Both the position numbers and the translations under genes were made by a program. Shown here piece by piece: positions 32,680-41,097 of a stretch of DNA of 64,000 nt. The stretch is from an uncultured Clostridia bacterium. GTDB lineage: Bacteria; Bacillota; Clostridia; Christensenellales; Borkfalkiaceae. The notes under the pieces were generated by a model. It searched no databases. It worked only from the letters and a program-made list of their open reading frames with translations, and was not told where the DNA came from. Numbering within the stretch: position 1 is the stretch's first letter; each line of letters opens with the position of its first letter. Location: positions 1-64,000 of the forward strand of contig CASDOP010000009.1 in assembly GCA_949282385.1 (NCBI GenBank), in the 5' to 3' direction.

Positions 32680-35600
32680 TTATCTGAGCTTAATACCGCC
32701 GTTTACATCGTCCAGAACCCATACGTTTTCGAGGTCGAAACCGAGAGCCGTGAACGTTTCTGCCAGCCTGATGTTATCGGCATTGACCGAATTATCCGTG
32801 CTGTTGTAAGTTACGTTGCCGTTGCTCATGGAAGTAACTATGCCCGCACAGCCGTTTATGCTGTGGTAGCCCGTTCCCCTGTATCCGCCGAGAATGTAAT
32901 TGCCCCAACCGGAAAGAACGCAATCGGTATAGCAGTTTGTAATTTCGAGATTGTCGAGCACGTTTCTGTCGTCGTAGTTGCCCGCTATGCCGCCTATGCT
33001 GTTGCCCGCCTGAACTATTGCTTTGACATAGCAATCGTGAATTATTACGTCCATATGCCTGTCGGCAGAGCCCGTCTGCACGTATCCGACAAGTCCGCCT
33101 ACTCTCTGCGAAGCCTGAGGTCCGCCTATCTGTGCGATATACGAACCGTCCTCTTCCGCCGTGGTATCGTTGACTATGGATACGTTGTAAATTCTTACAG
33201 GAAGGTTATCGCTTGTGATAGCGCCCGTAAGTCCGCCCACGCGTGCGCAGCTTCCCGTAGCTATCGCGGTTATGTTTGTAAGCTCTACGTCGAATACGTT
33301 GCCGTAATAGATAGTGCCGAATATCGCACCGATTTTTTCCTGCTCGCCCGTAACGTTGATGTTATCGAACTTGACATTTGTAACCGTACCGCCTCCGAGC
33401 GAACGGAACACGCCCGTATACTGTATGCCCGTCGAGTTGATGGTTATGTTCCTTATGGTGTGTCCGTTGCCGTTGAAGAACGCTTTGAAGCCGTGTACGA
33501 GAGGATCAAATCCCGCAGGATTGTAAATCTGGTAATCGAAATCTGCAAAATCGAGGTCCTGCGTGAGCGCGTAGATGGTCTTTGCCGCCTGTTCGTCGGT
33601 GATGTCCATCGGGTGCTGAGCAAGCTGATAGAATGCCTCGGGCGTGCTTATTTCTACCACGTTTACTCCCGATTCGTAGATTGGCGAAGTAACTTCGCCG
33701 TTGCCGTTGGTGAATACGAGATAGATGTTGTACGCGCCGAGATTTGCGTTTGCAAAGTCGAACGAAATTCTCGTTGCTCTGAACGCCTTGCTCTGACCGT
33801 TTTCCATGATGTATGCAGCCGTCTTATTCTCTTCGGAAAGAGGTTCGCTCGAAGCGTAAGCATAGATTGTACCTATGGCGCTGGTGAGGTCGCCCGATAC
33901 GTTGAAGCCGCCCGAGTTGACGGATATGTCGAACTTGTCGTCGAGGAAGCCTATATCCGCCGTGTTGGAAGCGACGAGGACGTAATATACGAACTCTGCG
34001 CTCTGTCCCGCATTTGCGCCGAGTTTTATGGTTACCTTTGTGGTAATCTTGAACGCGCCGTCCTGCGCGGTGGTGAAGCCGCTGACCTTATCCGAATTGC
34101 CGCTGTTGAGGGCGGCAATATCTTTGCCGAATTCGTAAGTCGTTTCAAAATCCGCTTCCTTTTCGGTTATAACTTTTCCGCTGTAATCCGCGGCGTTGAG
34201 AACGGTCATCTGAGGTTCGGTGAGCGCGGTGTACTTATCGACGATTATCGAGTCGCCGTTGGTAATTTCCGCTCCGTTCGGTCCTATTACCGTTATATCG
34301 CCTATTGCGGGGTCGTCGCCCTTTACTGTAAGCGTGAACTGTTTGGTAAGCGAATGTCCGTAATACCATATTGTCGCCGTGAGAGTTACGTCCGTATCAG
34401 CTTCGGGTCTGTAGACCTCCACGGGGATATATTCGCTCTCGGAAACGGAAGTATTATACGACTTGCCCACCTTTATTATATCTTCGTTATCCGACGCCCA
34501 AGTTACGACGCAACCGTAAATTTTTGATACAGCCTCGAAGTCCTGATATACCGCGTTTCCGTCCGTCTGGACGTAGAGCATATCCTTCGCCGCCTGCAGT
34601 CTTACCTGAATTTCGCTCTCGAAATCGGTGAAGTCGGTCATGTCGTAATGCTTATACTCGTCGTAGGAAGTCTTGTCGAGCGTAGCGCCTATGGGATTGT
34701 CTTCGCCTAAAAGCGCCGTCTGGTTTTTAATCCTGAAGTACTCGCCCATATTTATCGAGCCGTCTGCGTTGCGCAGGGCTTCGTTTATGTTGCGCGTGCC
34801 GCCCACGCCGCTCTCTCTGCCCTCGCAGCCCGTTATGTTGTGGATATAAGTCGTAACCTGCGCGCCCGTGCCGTCGTCAGACGTTACGGTCGTCTTGTAC
34901 GCATTTACCGCCTCAAACACTTCATCTGCCGAAAGAAGCGCGATTTCTTCGCCCGTTATGCCGTTTCTTACGTCGGCGTCCATGCTGCCTTCAATCTTTA
35001 TGCTCTTGGCTTCCGTGCCGCTTGCGCCGCCCGCGTCGGTGAAGAGTATGCTGTCCTGAACCGAGCCTTTTATGTAGTCCATGTCCAAGCCCTGCCTCAT
35101 ATCCGTCATGACGGACAGGCAATGGTCGAGATGGTTATAGCTTGCGTCCGAACGCGCAAGGTCGAAGTTGGACTGTATTGCCGACACGCCCGATACAACC
35201 TTGCCGTAATCGGGGCTGGAAGGGTCGTCGTCTATCGCGGCGTTGTTGTTGAAGGACGTGCAGTAGCTTACCGAAAGGAACCCGGGGTTGGAGTTATCGG
35301 TAAAGCCGTGCATTCTGTTGGCGAACGAAAGGCAGTTGTAAACGAACACGTCGCCTTCCATCGCTTCGCCGCCCAGCTTGAAGCCGTTGCCGTCGCCGTC
35401 GGCAGTCGTATATGAATTCTGCTTTCCGGGTTCTGCATAATCGGGGCTTCCGCCCTTGTACCTCATAATATTTTCTTCCTGAGTATATTCGAGGTAACCG
35501 TTTTCAAACGCTACGCAGTTATAGATATAAACCGCGCCTATGTTGCCCTGGCTCTGCCTTGCGTACAGATCCCAGCCGTCGTCCGAGTTGCGGTATGCTA

Positions 35601-36366
35601 TGCAGCCGTCGAAGACGTTGCCGTAGCCCAGCGTGAGTTTTGCCGCAAAGCCGTCTGCATTTTCGCCCCTGACGTTGTAGTCGTAATTGTTGTGGGACGT
35701 GCAGTTTTTGATGAGGTTGTAACCCGGCCAGCTGTCGATGGTACTGCCGCCGCTGCGCGTTATCTGAATGCCCGTGTCGCGGTTGTCGAAACTTTCGCAA
35801 TTCTCCACGAGGTTATAATTTCCGCGCACCCTTATGCCGTTAGAGCCTGCACCGCATTCCTTTATGCCGATAAGGTTGATGAAATCGGCGTCGATTGAAA
35901 GACCGGTACCGCCTCCCATTTCGTAGAACGACAGCGTCGCCATGCCGGTATTTTCAGCCTTTATGGTTATAGGTTTGTCGTATGTGCCGCTCTTGTTTAT
36001 AGTAAAGGTGTTGGAGAATTTATATTCGCCGTCTTTGAGAATTACCACATCGCCCGGCTGAACCGCAGCCGCCGAGCCGCCGAGCGCGGCGGTTATACCC
36101 ATGGGATTTTCCTCAGTGCCGTCGCCCGTTCCGTCAGGCGAAACGTAGAGCGTTCTGAGCGCCACAACCTCCTTCGCGCCGAAAACCGAGCTTACGGTAT
36201 AGGTCTTTCCCTCCTCTATCTGCGTTACGTCCGTAGTGCCGGAATTTGAACCGAACATCTCGTTTTTATCCGAACACGACGCCAATGACAACGCACCGAA
36301 CGAAGCCGTGGCGAATATTGCGAGAGTGCTCAAAAGTGAAAATATCTTTCTTTTAGTCTTTTTCAT
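32680..36366 (-). CDS. PL9-like pectate lyase lipoprotein with Ig-like and GLUG-type domains
   Basis: A 1228-residue lipoprotein (lipobox LASC, Cys31). Residues about 70-450 form a right-handed beta-helix: LYVSPDGTGDGTEENP, SNGIRVRGNYNLVENCESFDNRDTGIQI and ENADGFAAKLTLGYGNVFDGCIAYRNSDDGWDLY, the last being the PL9 (PelL/PelX) signature with its calcium-binding aspartates. Ig-like modules follow (about 590-930), then GLUG-like repeats (VGGLTGAI, VGGLVGYV, about 1010-1190). It should cut polygalacturonate by beta-elimination at the cell surface. It lies 3 bp downstream of the InlB-repeat lipoprotein, forming an operon. Confidence 0.85.
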   Translation of the reverse strand: MKKTKRKIFSLLSTLAIFATASFGALSLASCSDKNEMFGSNSGTTDVTQIEEGKTYTVSSVFGAKEVVALRTLYVSPDGTGDGTEENPMGITAALGGSAAAVQPGDVVILKDGEYKFSNTFTINKSGTYDKPITIKAENTGMATLSFYEMGGGTGLSIDADFINLIGIKECGAGSNGIRVRGNYNLVENCESFDNRDTGIQITRSGGSTIDSWPGYNLIKNCTSHNNYDYNVRGENADGFAAKLTLGYGNVFDGCIAYRNSDDGWDLYARQSQGNIGAVYIYNCVAFENGYLEYTQEENIMRYKGGSPDYAEPGKQNSYTTADGDGNGFKLGGEAMEGDVFVYNCLSFANRMHGFTDNSNPGFLSVSYCTSFNNNAAIDDDPSSPDYGKVVSGVSAIQSNFDLARSDASYNHLDHCLSVMTDMRQGLDMDYIKGSVQDSILFTDAGGASGTEAKSIKIEGSMDADVRNGITGEEIALLSADEVFEAVNAYKTTVTSDDGTGAQVTTYIHNITGCEGRESGVGGTRNINEALRNADGSINMGEYFRIKNQTALLGEDNPIGATLDKTSYDEYKHYDMTDFTDFESEIQVRLQAAKDMLYVQTDGNAVYQDFEAVSKIYGCVVTWASDNEDIIKVGKSYNTSVSESEYIPVEVYRPEADTDVTLTATIWYYGHSLTKQFTLTVKGDDPAIGDITVIGPNGAEITNGDSIIVDKYTALTEPQMTVLNAADYSGKVITEKEADFETTYEFGKDIAALNSGNSDKVSGFTTAQDGAFKITTKVTIKLGANAGQSAEFVYYVLVASNTADIGFLDDKFDISVNSGGFNVSGDLTSAIGTIYAYASSEPLSEENKTAAYIMENGQSKAFRATRISFDFANANLGAYNIYLVFTNGNGEVTSPIYESGVNVVEISTPEAFYQLAQHPMDITDEQAAKTIYALTQDLDFADFDYQIYNPAGFDPLVHGFKAFFNGNGHTIRNITINSTGIQYTGVFRSLGGGTVTNVKFDNINVTGEQEKIGAIFGTIYYGNVFDVELTNITAIATGSCARVGGLTGAITSDNLPVRIYNVSIVNDTTAEEDGSYIAQIGGPQASQRVGGLVGYVQTGSADRHMDVIIHDCYVKAIVQAGNSIGGIAGNYDDRNVLDNLEITNCYTDCVLSGWGNYILGGYRGTGYHSINGCAGIVTSMSNGNVTYNSTDNSVNADNIRLAETFTALGFDLENVWVLDDVNGGIKLR

Positions 36367-36369
36367 TTT

Positions 36370-39309
36370 TTACACCTCCCCTTGCGCCGTCTGGTAGCTT
36401 AGTACGAGTTTGTAAAGAACTATGCCGCTTCCCGCCGAACCGAGGTAATATGTGCCTGCGGCGTCTATTACCATCGTTCCGACCGTTCCTGCGCCGTCCA
36501 CGGGCATGCTGTAAACAAATTTTCCGCTGCCCGACTGCCCGTCAGCGTATGCGCCGAGCGTGCGTATCGTTCCCGCGCCGCCGCCGTGATTTGCATAGAC
36601 GGTGAGGTAAACCTTGCCGCCCGCGAGCATTTCTTCGGTAACGGTGAACTTTATCGAACGGGCGTTGCCGCTGCCCTTCTTGCTGCCGCCGAGATTTATG
36701 TTCTTTGTGAACTCTATTCCGCCGACGGTTGCAGGCTCTGCCGACTTATCTTCTATCTTGACAGACGCGCCCGAAGCCGCAACTATCGTAAATGTATCTC
36801 CGAGAGCTTTTTCCGCGGTATATTCGGCTATATCTTCCGCCGCAAAGTCGTTCGCGTTGACGATTGCCTGTGCGGGAATGATGTCGCCCGATATTTCTAT
36901 GCGGAACGTATTGAGCGAGCCGCTGGACGCAAACAGAGTGTAAACGCCTGCGTAAGGCACTTCGACGGTAACAATCTGGTATGCGCTGCCGTTGGAAATT
37001 TCGGCAGACTGAGCCACAATGTTGTATGCCGTATCCTGAAGAACGTAATACGAGCTTCCGCCGCCCGACGAGCCGTAACGCGCGTAGAGCGTTATGGTTG
37101 CAGGACCTGCCATATAGAGCGTCAAGCCCTTGGTTGTGCCGAACTGCACTCTGCCGTACAGCTTGCCTTCGCCGTTTGCTCCCGCCTTGTTTTCGGAATT
37201 GACGCCCGAAATACCGTTGGAAACAACCATGTTTTCGACCATAGTATCGCCGTTGGCAACTGCCGTTATTACGTGAGTAGCTGCAGGCAATTCAGCCTGG
37301 TCGGCAGTACCCGCGCTTATGTCTATTATTGCGCCGAACTGCGCCGCTTGGGTCGCTTCGGTTATCGTGTAGTTAACTTCGCAAGAGAAACTTACCGTTT
37401 CTTCGCCGAGTGCGTAATAGTAAGTTACTATCGCCGTGCCGCCTCCCGCAACCGCGGTGTTGATGCCCGTAACGGTGTACTGACCGGGCTGTGTGCCGAC
37501 GGTCGCCGCAGAAAGGTCAATTTCATGCGCGCCCGTGAGGGTATATGTTGCGCTGAACTTCCAGTCCGACGTCATAGTCTGGGCATATCCCTGAGGCTGC
37601 GAAGTCGTTCCGCTCGCAAGCGACATTTCGTAAATTTCGTCGCCGACTACTGTTACGAGAACGAAGTCAGACATGGTGTACGTTTCGCTTCCCTCGGTGT
37701 AATCGACATAAGCCCATATCTGGAAGGTTCTTACGTTCGCGTTAGTCATTTCTTCGGGCGCTATTTCTGTGCCCTCGAAGAAGTATTTGTAGGTTATGCC
37801 CTCTGTTATAACTTCGCCGAGAGTGCCGTCCGCTTCAACGGCGTTGACCGTGAGGTCGTCGATATTTATAACCTCGGGTTGCGTTCCTACGGCTACGTCG
37901 TATTCGACTTTGGTCTTGGAAAGCTCTATGCCGTGTACGCCCGAAATTACCGACGTTACGGTTACTTCATAGCTTGCCCAACGGGTTATATCGTCGAACG
38001 TGTAGCCGACATAGATAGTATATGTGCCTGTCTGTGCGGAATTGAAACCGCTGTCATCTATTGTGAGAGCGGGATCGTCCGAAAGCACTTCCTGCGAGCT
38101 TTCGCTGCCGCTCTGCTTGTCTCTGAATACGGCGTTTACGGTAATTCCGTCAGATGTGAACGCGTCGCCTATGAAGTATTCTTTCTTGACCGAAGTCGTG
38201 CCTATGTTCAGTCCGACGAGCATTTCTTCTATCTCCGTCCACTGCGCCGTGAGCGTTATATTGGAGGTTACGGGGGTGTCGAAGTTATAAGCGCCCGAAG
38301 CGTCGTTCCAGCCCGCAAAGCGGTATCCCGCGCGGTGAGGCTCTTCGGGAAGAGTTGCCTTTTCGCCGTCCTTGACCGTCTGCGCGGCAACGTCCGTTCC
38401 GCCCGCGCTGTCGAACGTAACCGTGAACAGCTGCTTCCATGCCGCAACTATGGTTATGTCCGCATTGACGGGGGTATTGACATCGTATGCCTGACCGTTT
38501 ACCGTCCAGCCCTCGAACGAATATCCGGGGCGGTCGGGTTGAGCCAGCTGACCGACTGCCTCGCCCTCGTCTACCGTGTATGTAGCGGGCGCACTGCCGT
38601 CCGCCTTGTCTACCGTTACGGTATAGACTTTAACCCATTTTGCCGTAAGCGTTATGTTTGTCGTTACGGGCGTTGAGAAATCATAAGGCTGACCTTCGAG
38701 CAGCCAACAGTCAAACCTGTAGCCTGAGCGTTCGGGTTGTTCGGGCAACTGCGCGCTCTCACCCTTTTCTATCGTCTGCTGAGGCACAGCCGAACCTTCC
38801 GCCGCGTCGAAAGTTATTGTTACTTTCTCCGTCCAGTGCGCAACGAGCGTTATGTTAGCCGTTACGGGAGTTGAGAAATTATATAAAGTATTGCCGAGAT
38901 ACCAGCCTTCAAATGTATTTATTCCGTAAGTGGGCTGCTGAGGAGCTGTTGCCCTTTCACCCTCCCTTACCGTCTGGCTTTTGACGGATGAACCGCCAGC
39001 CGAGTCGAAAGTTACGGTGAAGAGCTTTGTCCACTTTGCAGTGAGCGTTATATTGCCGTTTACGGGGGAAGAAAAATCGTATTTCTCGCCGTCGAGATAC
39101 CATCCGTCGAATTCATAGCCGCCGTAGGTCGGCTCTTCGGGCTCGGAAACAGCACTGCCCTTTTCGACTTCAACGCTCGCCACTGCGGAACCGCCTGCGG
39201 AGTCGAAAGTTACCGTAAACTTTTCCGCGGCGCAAGCCGAAACGAAAGCGAGAACGATAACGACAATCAACGCCATCAATGCAGGCAAAAACCGTTTATG
39301 CGTTTTCAT
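36370..39309 (-). CDS. InlB-repeat surface lipoprotein of the pectin group
   Basis: A 979-residue lipoprotein (lipobox VSAC, Cys26). Five InlB B-type (Listeria-Bacteroides) repeats of about 65 residues (VTFDSAGGS ... GYEFDGWYLDGEKYDFSSPVNGNITLTAKW) run from about 30 to 355; Ig-like modules follow (about 365-650, with GLNIGTTSVKKEYFIGDAFTSDG), then two similar C-terminal jelly-roll-like halves (about 690-970) rich in GSGNARSIKFTV-type strands, possibly carbohydrate-binding. It has no catalytic motif I recognise and may bind pectin or hold the lyase encoded next. A consensus promoter and structured leader precede it. Confidence 0.78.
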   Translation of the reverse strand: MKTHKRFLPALMALIVVIVLAFVSACAAEKFTVTFDSAGGSAVASVEVEKGSAVSEPEEPTYGGYEFDGWYLDGEKYDFSSPVNGNITLTAKWTKLFTVTFDSAGGSSVKSQTVREGERATAPQQPTYGINTFEGWYLGNTLYNFSTPVTANITLVAHWTEKVTITFDAAEGSAVPQQTIEKGESAQLPEQPERSGYRFDCWLLEGQPYDFSTPVTTNITLTAKWVKVYTVTVDKADGSAPATYTVDEGEAVGQLAQPDRPGYSFEGWTVNGQAYDVNTPVNADITIVAAWKQLFTVTFDSAGGTDVAAQTVKDGEKATLPEEPHRAGYRFAGWNDASGAYNFDTPVTSNITLTAQWTEIEEMLVGLNIGTTSVKKEYFIGDAFTSDGITVNAVFRDKQSGSESSQEVLSDDPALTIDDSGFNSAQTGTYTIYVGYTFDDITRWASYEVTVTSVISGVHGIELSKTKVEYDVAVGTQPEVINIDDLTVNAVEADGTLGEVITEGITYKYFFEGTEIAPEEMTNANVRTFQIWAYVDYTEGSETYTMSDFVLVTVVGDEIYEMSLASGTTSQPQGYAQTMTSDWKFSATYTLTGAHEIDLSAATVGTQPGQYTVTGINTAVAGGGTAIVTYYYALGEETVSFSCEVNYTITEATQAAQFGAIIDISAGTADQAELPAATHVITAVANGDTMVENMVVSNGISGVNSENKAGANGEGKLYGRVQFGTTKGLTLYMAGPATITLYARYGSSGGGSSYYVLQDTAYNIVAQSAEISNGSAYQIVTVEVPYAGVYTLFASSGSLNTFRIEISGDIIPAQAIVNANDFAAEDIAEYTAEKALGDTFTIVAASGASVKIEDKSAEPATVGGIEFTKNINLGGSKKGSGNARSIKFTVTEEMLAGGKVYLTVYANHGGGAGTIRTLGAYADGQSGSGKFVYSMPVDGAGTVGTMVIDAAGTYYLGSAGSGIVLYKLVLSYQTAQGEV

Positions 39310-39458
39310 TGTTTCCTCCTTTTAAACTTTGTAAGGTAATTCGCCGAACAAAATCATGACGGTTTTACCGCCGTCCGATTAAACAAACGGGCGCATTTTT
39401 CTTTGGCTCGCGCATGCTTGCAACGCCTTTGCCCGTCGGCGAATTGACCTTCCTTTGC
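39310..39458 (-). promoter_or_regulatory. Structured mRNA leader of the InlB/PL9 operon
   Basis: GGTCAATTCGCCGA near the 5' end can pair with TCGGCGAATTACC near the ribosome binding site, closing a domain of about 100 bases with inner stems CGGGC/GCCCG, GGC/GCC and GACGG/CCGTC. This three-way-junction layout suggests a regulatory leader. I compared it with c-di-GMP-I, SAM and cobalamin riboswitches and saw no convincing match. Confidence 0.45.
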
Positions 39459-39464
39459 CCTCAC

Positions 39465-39493
39465 AGTATAACACCGCATATTAGCCTCGTCAA
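39465..39493 (-). promoter_or_regulatory. Promoter of the InlB/PL9 operon
   Basis: Minus strand TTGACG (39493-39488), 17-bp spacer, TATACT (39470-39465); the start would be near 39458, 150 bases before the ATG. Confidence 0.8.
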
Positions 39494-39669
39494 TAGATTA
39501 TGTAAAAATATTTCAATAATTGGTATTGTTTACCATAAAATACAGCTATATTGCTTTAATTTAACATTTTGCATAAATATACGCGCTTTGTCAAATAAAT
39601 TTTATGTTAATTTTTGACATTTTATTGCATTAATCTCATTCGCTTCGTCAAAAAAATACGCAAAAAAAT

Positions 39670-39704
39670 GCAGCCGCCCGCGACCTGAAGTCGCGGGCGG
39701 CTGC
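39670..39704. terminator. Hairpin terminator in the 39494-39999 gap
   Basis: GCAGCCGCCCGCGAC (39670-39684) pairs with GTCGCGGGCGGCTGC (39690-39704), a 15-bp perfect stem flanked by A/T runs. No gene is seen in 39500-39930. Confidence 0.75.
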
Positions 39705-39935
39705 GTAAAAAAATGAATTATTATGCCGCCGCTCGGCATAGTTATAAGTTATTTACAAAGCCCTGCGGCGTGCGGGCAAGTAAAATAATGTTTGTCAAAA
39801 ATAAAAAGCAGCACTAAATATAAGTTAAATGCCGTTAAAAAAACGGGCGCGTTTAATGTGTTTTGATTTTAAATAGGCATATAGATAAAACCGGCGGCTG
39901 AATGAGGTTAAATATAAAATCGCATTAAATCAAAT

Positions 39936-39963
39936 GGCGCGGCGGAAAAATTTCCGCCGCGCC
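39936..39963. terminator. Terminator of the 40000-40857 gene
   Basis: GGCGCGGCGGAAA (39936-39948) pairs with TTTCCGCCGCGCC (39951-39963), just downstream of the leftward gene. Confidence 0.75.
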
Positions 39964-39999
39964 GCTGTACGCTGAAATTGCCGCATGCTTAAAATGCTT

Positions 40000-40857
40000 T
40001 CAGTTTTTGAGTTCGCGCCAGGTGCGGATATGGTGAACGGCTATGCCGAAGTCGGAAGGAATAAGCCCCTGCAGCTCGTTGAGCTGCTTATTCATATACT
40101 GCGCGCCTTCCTCGTAAAAGGTAACCGAGCTTCCCTCTCCGCTTGCGCCGGTTTCAACGCCCAGATTGAGCTTTTTGCCCACGCTCTCCGCATAGCGTAT
40201 TTCGTCCTCGGCGCAGGAATAAATTTGCTCGCAGCTGTCGCGGTAGCTCATAAGCGTTACGCGCGAAGAATTGTCTATAATATGCGCGTAGGCGGGTTTT
40301 ACTGCGCCGTATAAAGCTATTTCATCGTCCAGCCAGAAGGGCAAGTCGTATTCTATAAACTCGTCGGGATAAGACGCGCGAAGTTCGGCGGTCAGACGCA
40401 CGAAGGAGGTTAACAGCTCTTGCCTGCGTTCTTCGAACTGCGGGTGCTGGTGCGGCTCTATGTCAAAGTGAATGCCGCAGAATGTGTATTCGCTCTGCCG
40501 CTGAAAGGCAAAATATTCGTCCAAAAGCGCGGTTAACCCCGACATATCCTCAATCCATTGATATTCGCCAGTCAACCAATATACTCTTATGCCCCGCTCC
40601 GCGGAGGAGGAAATAAAGTCGGTCGTCTTTCGGTTAAAGGACGAAGCATAGTAATAGATTTCGTTGACGCCATTTTCTTCGGCGAAGTCGAGATATGTAT
40701 CGTCCAGCCTGTTATCCCACCACCACACGCCGAAAGGACGCGCCTCAGCCTCTTCGTCTTCAGGGAGAAAAGTTACCATGACTAAAACGATTATAGCCGA
40801 GAGCGCGATTGCCCAGACGGCGATTAAAATTTTTGCCCACTTAGAAAGTTTATCCAT
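40000..40857 (-). CDS. Membrane-anchored putative glycosidase-like TIM-barrel protein
   Basis: A 285-residue protein from the ATG at 40857, chosen because a GGTGA site precedes it; a longer frame begins at 40920. An N-terminal membrane anchor (about 5-27) is followed by a globular domain with PFGVWWWDNRLDDTYLDFAEENGVNEIYYYA, YTFCGIHFDIEPHQHPQF and VTLMSYRDS, spaced as the strands of a TIM barrel. The DIEPH segment resembles catalytic-carboxylate strands of glycoside hydrolases. The family is not identified. It sits between two pectin-related surface genes, so a carbohydrate role is likely. Confidence 0.6.
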   Translation of the reverse strand: MDKLSKWAKILIAVWAIALSAIIVLVMVTFLPEDEEAEARPFGVWWWDNRLDDTYLDFAEENGVNEIYYYASSFNRKTTDFISSSAERGIRVYWLTGEYQWIEDMSGLTALLDEYFAFQRQSEYTFCGIHFDIEPHQHPQFEERRQELLTSFVRLTAELRASYPDEFIEYDLPFWLDDEIALYGAVKPAYAHIIDNSSRVTLMSYRDSCEQIYSCAEDEIRYAESVGKKLNLGVETGASGEGSSVTFYEEGAQYMNKQLNELQGLIPSDFGIAVHHIRTWRELKN

Positions 40858-41045
40858 TGTAGTCACCGCATTAATTATAATATATTTTTGCCGACAATGC
40901 AACGGCAACCTTAAATTCAACCCGCCTTAACGCCGCAATTAGAGTAATTTAATAAAATTCTGATATATAAAGTGAGAAAAGAGCAACAAAAGTATGTTGT
41001 TTGATAAAGAAATTTACAATAACGCAAATAATAAAGCAAAAAAGA

Positions 41046-41071
41046 GCGGCGTCCGCATTCGCGGACGCCGC
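41046..41071. terminator. Terminator of the pectin methylesterase gene
   Basis: GCGGCGTCCGC (41046-41056) pairs with GCGGACGCCGC (41061-41071), loop ATTC, followed by ATTTTC. Confidence 0.78.
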
Positions 41072-41097
41072 ATTTTCAAATTATTTATATATTATAA

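Noticed and set aside
32863-38676. Very long plus-strand open frames (for example 32863-34527 and 36586-38676)
   Set aside because: They run antisense to the PL9-like and InlB-repeat genes, have no ribosome binding sites and show arginine/tyrosine-rich composition typical of shadows of repeated Ig-like coding sequence.
39310-39458. c-di-GMP-I riboswitch before the InlB/PL9 operon
   Set aside because: GGGCAAAGGC and GAGCCAAAG look partly similar, but the paired elements and the GACGCAAAGCC and GGTAGC motifs do not line up.
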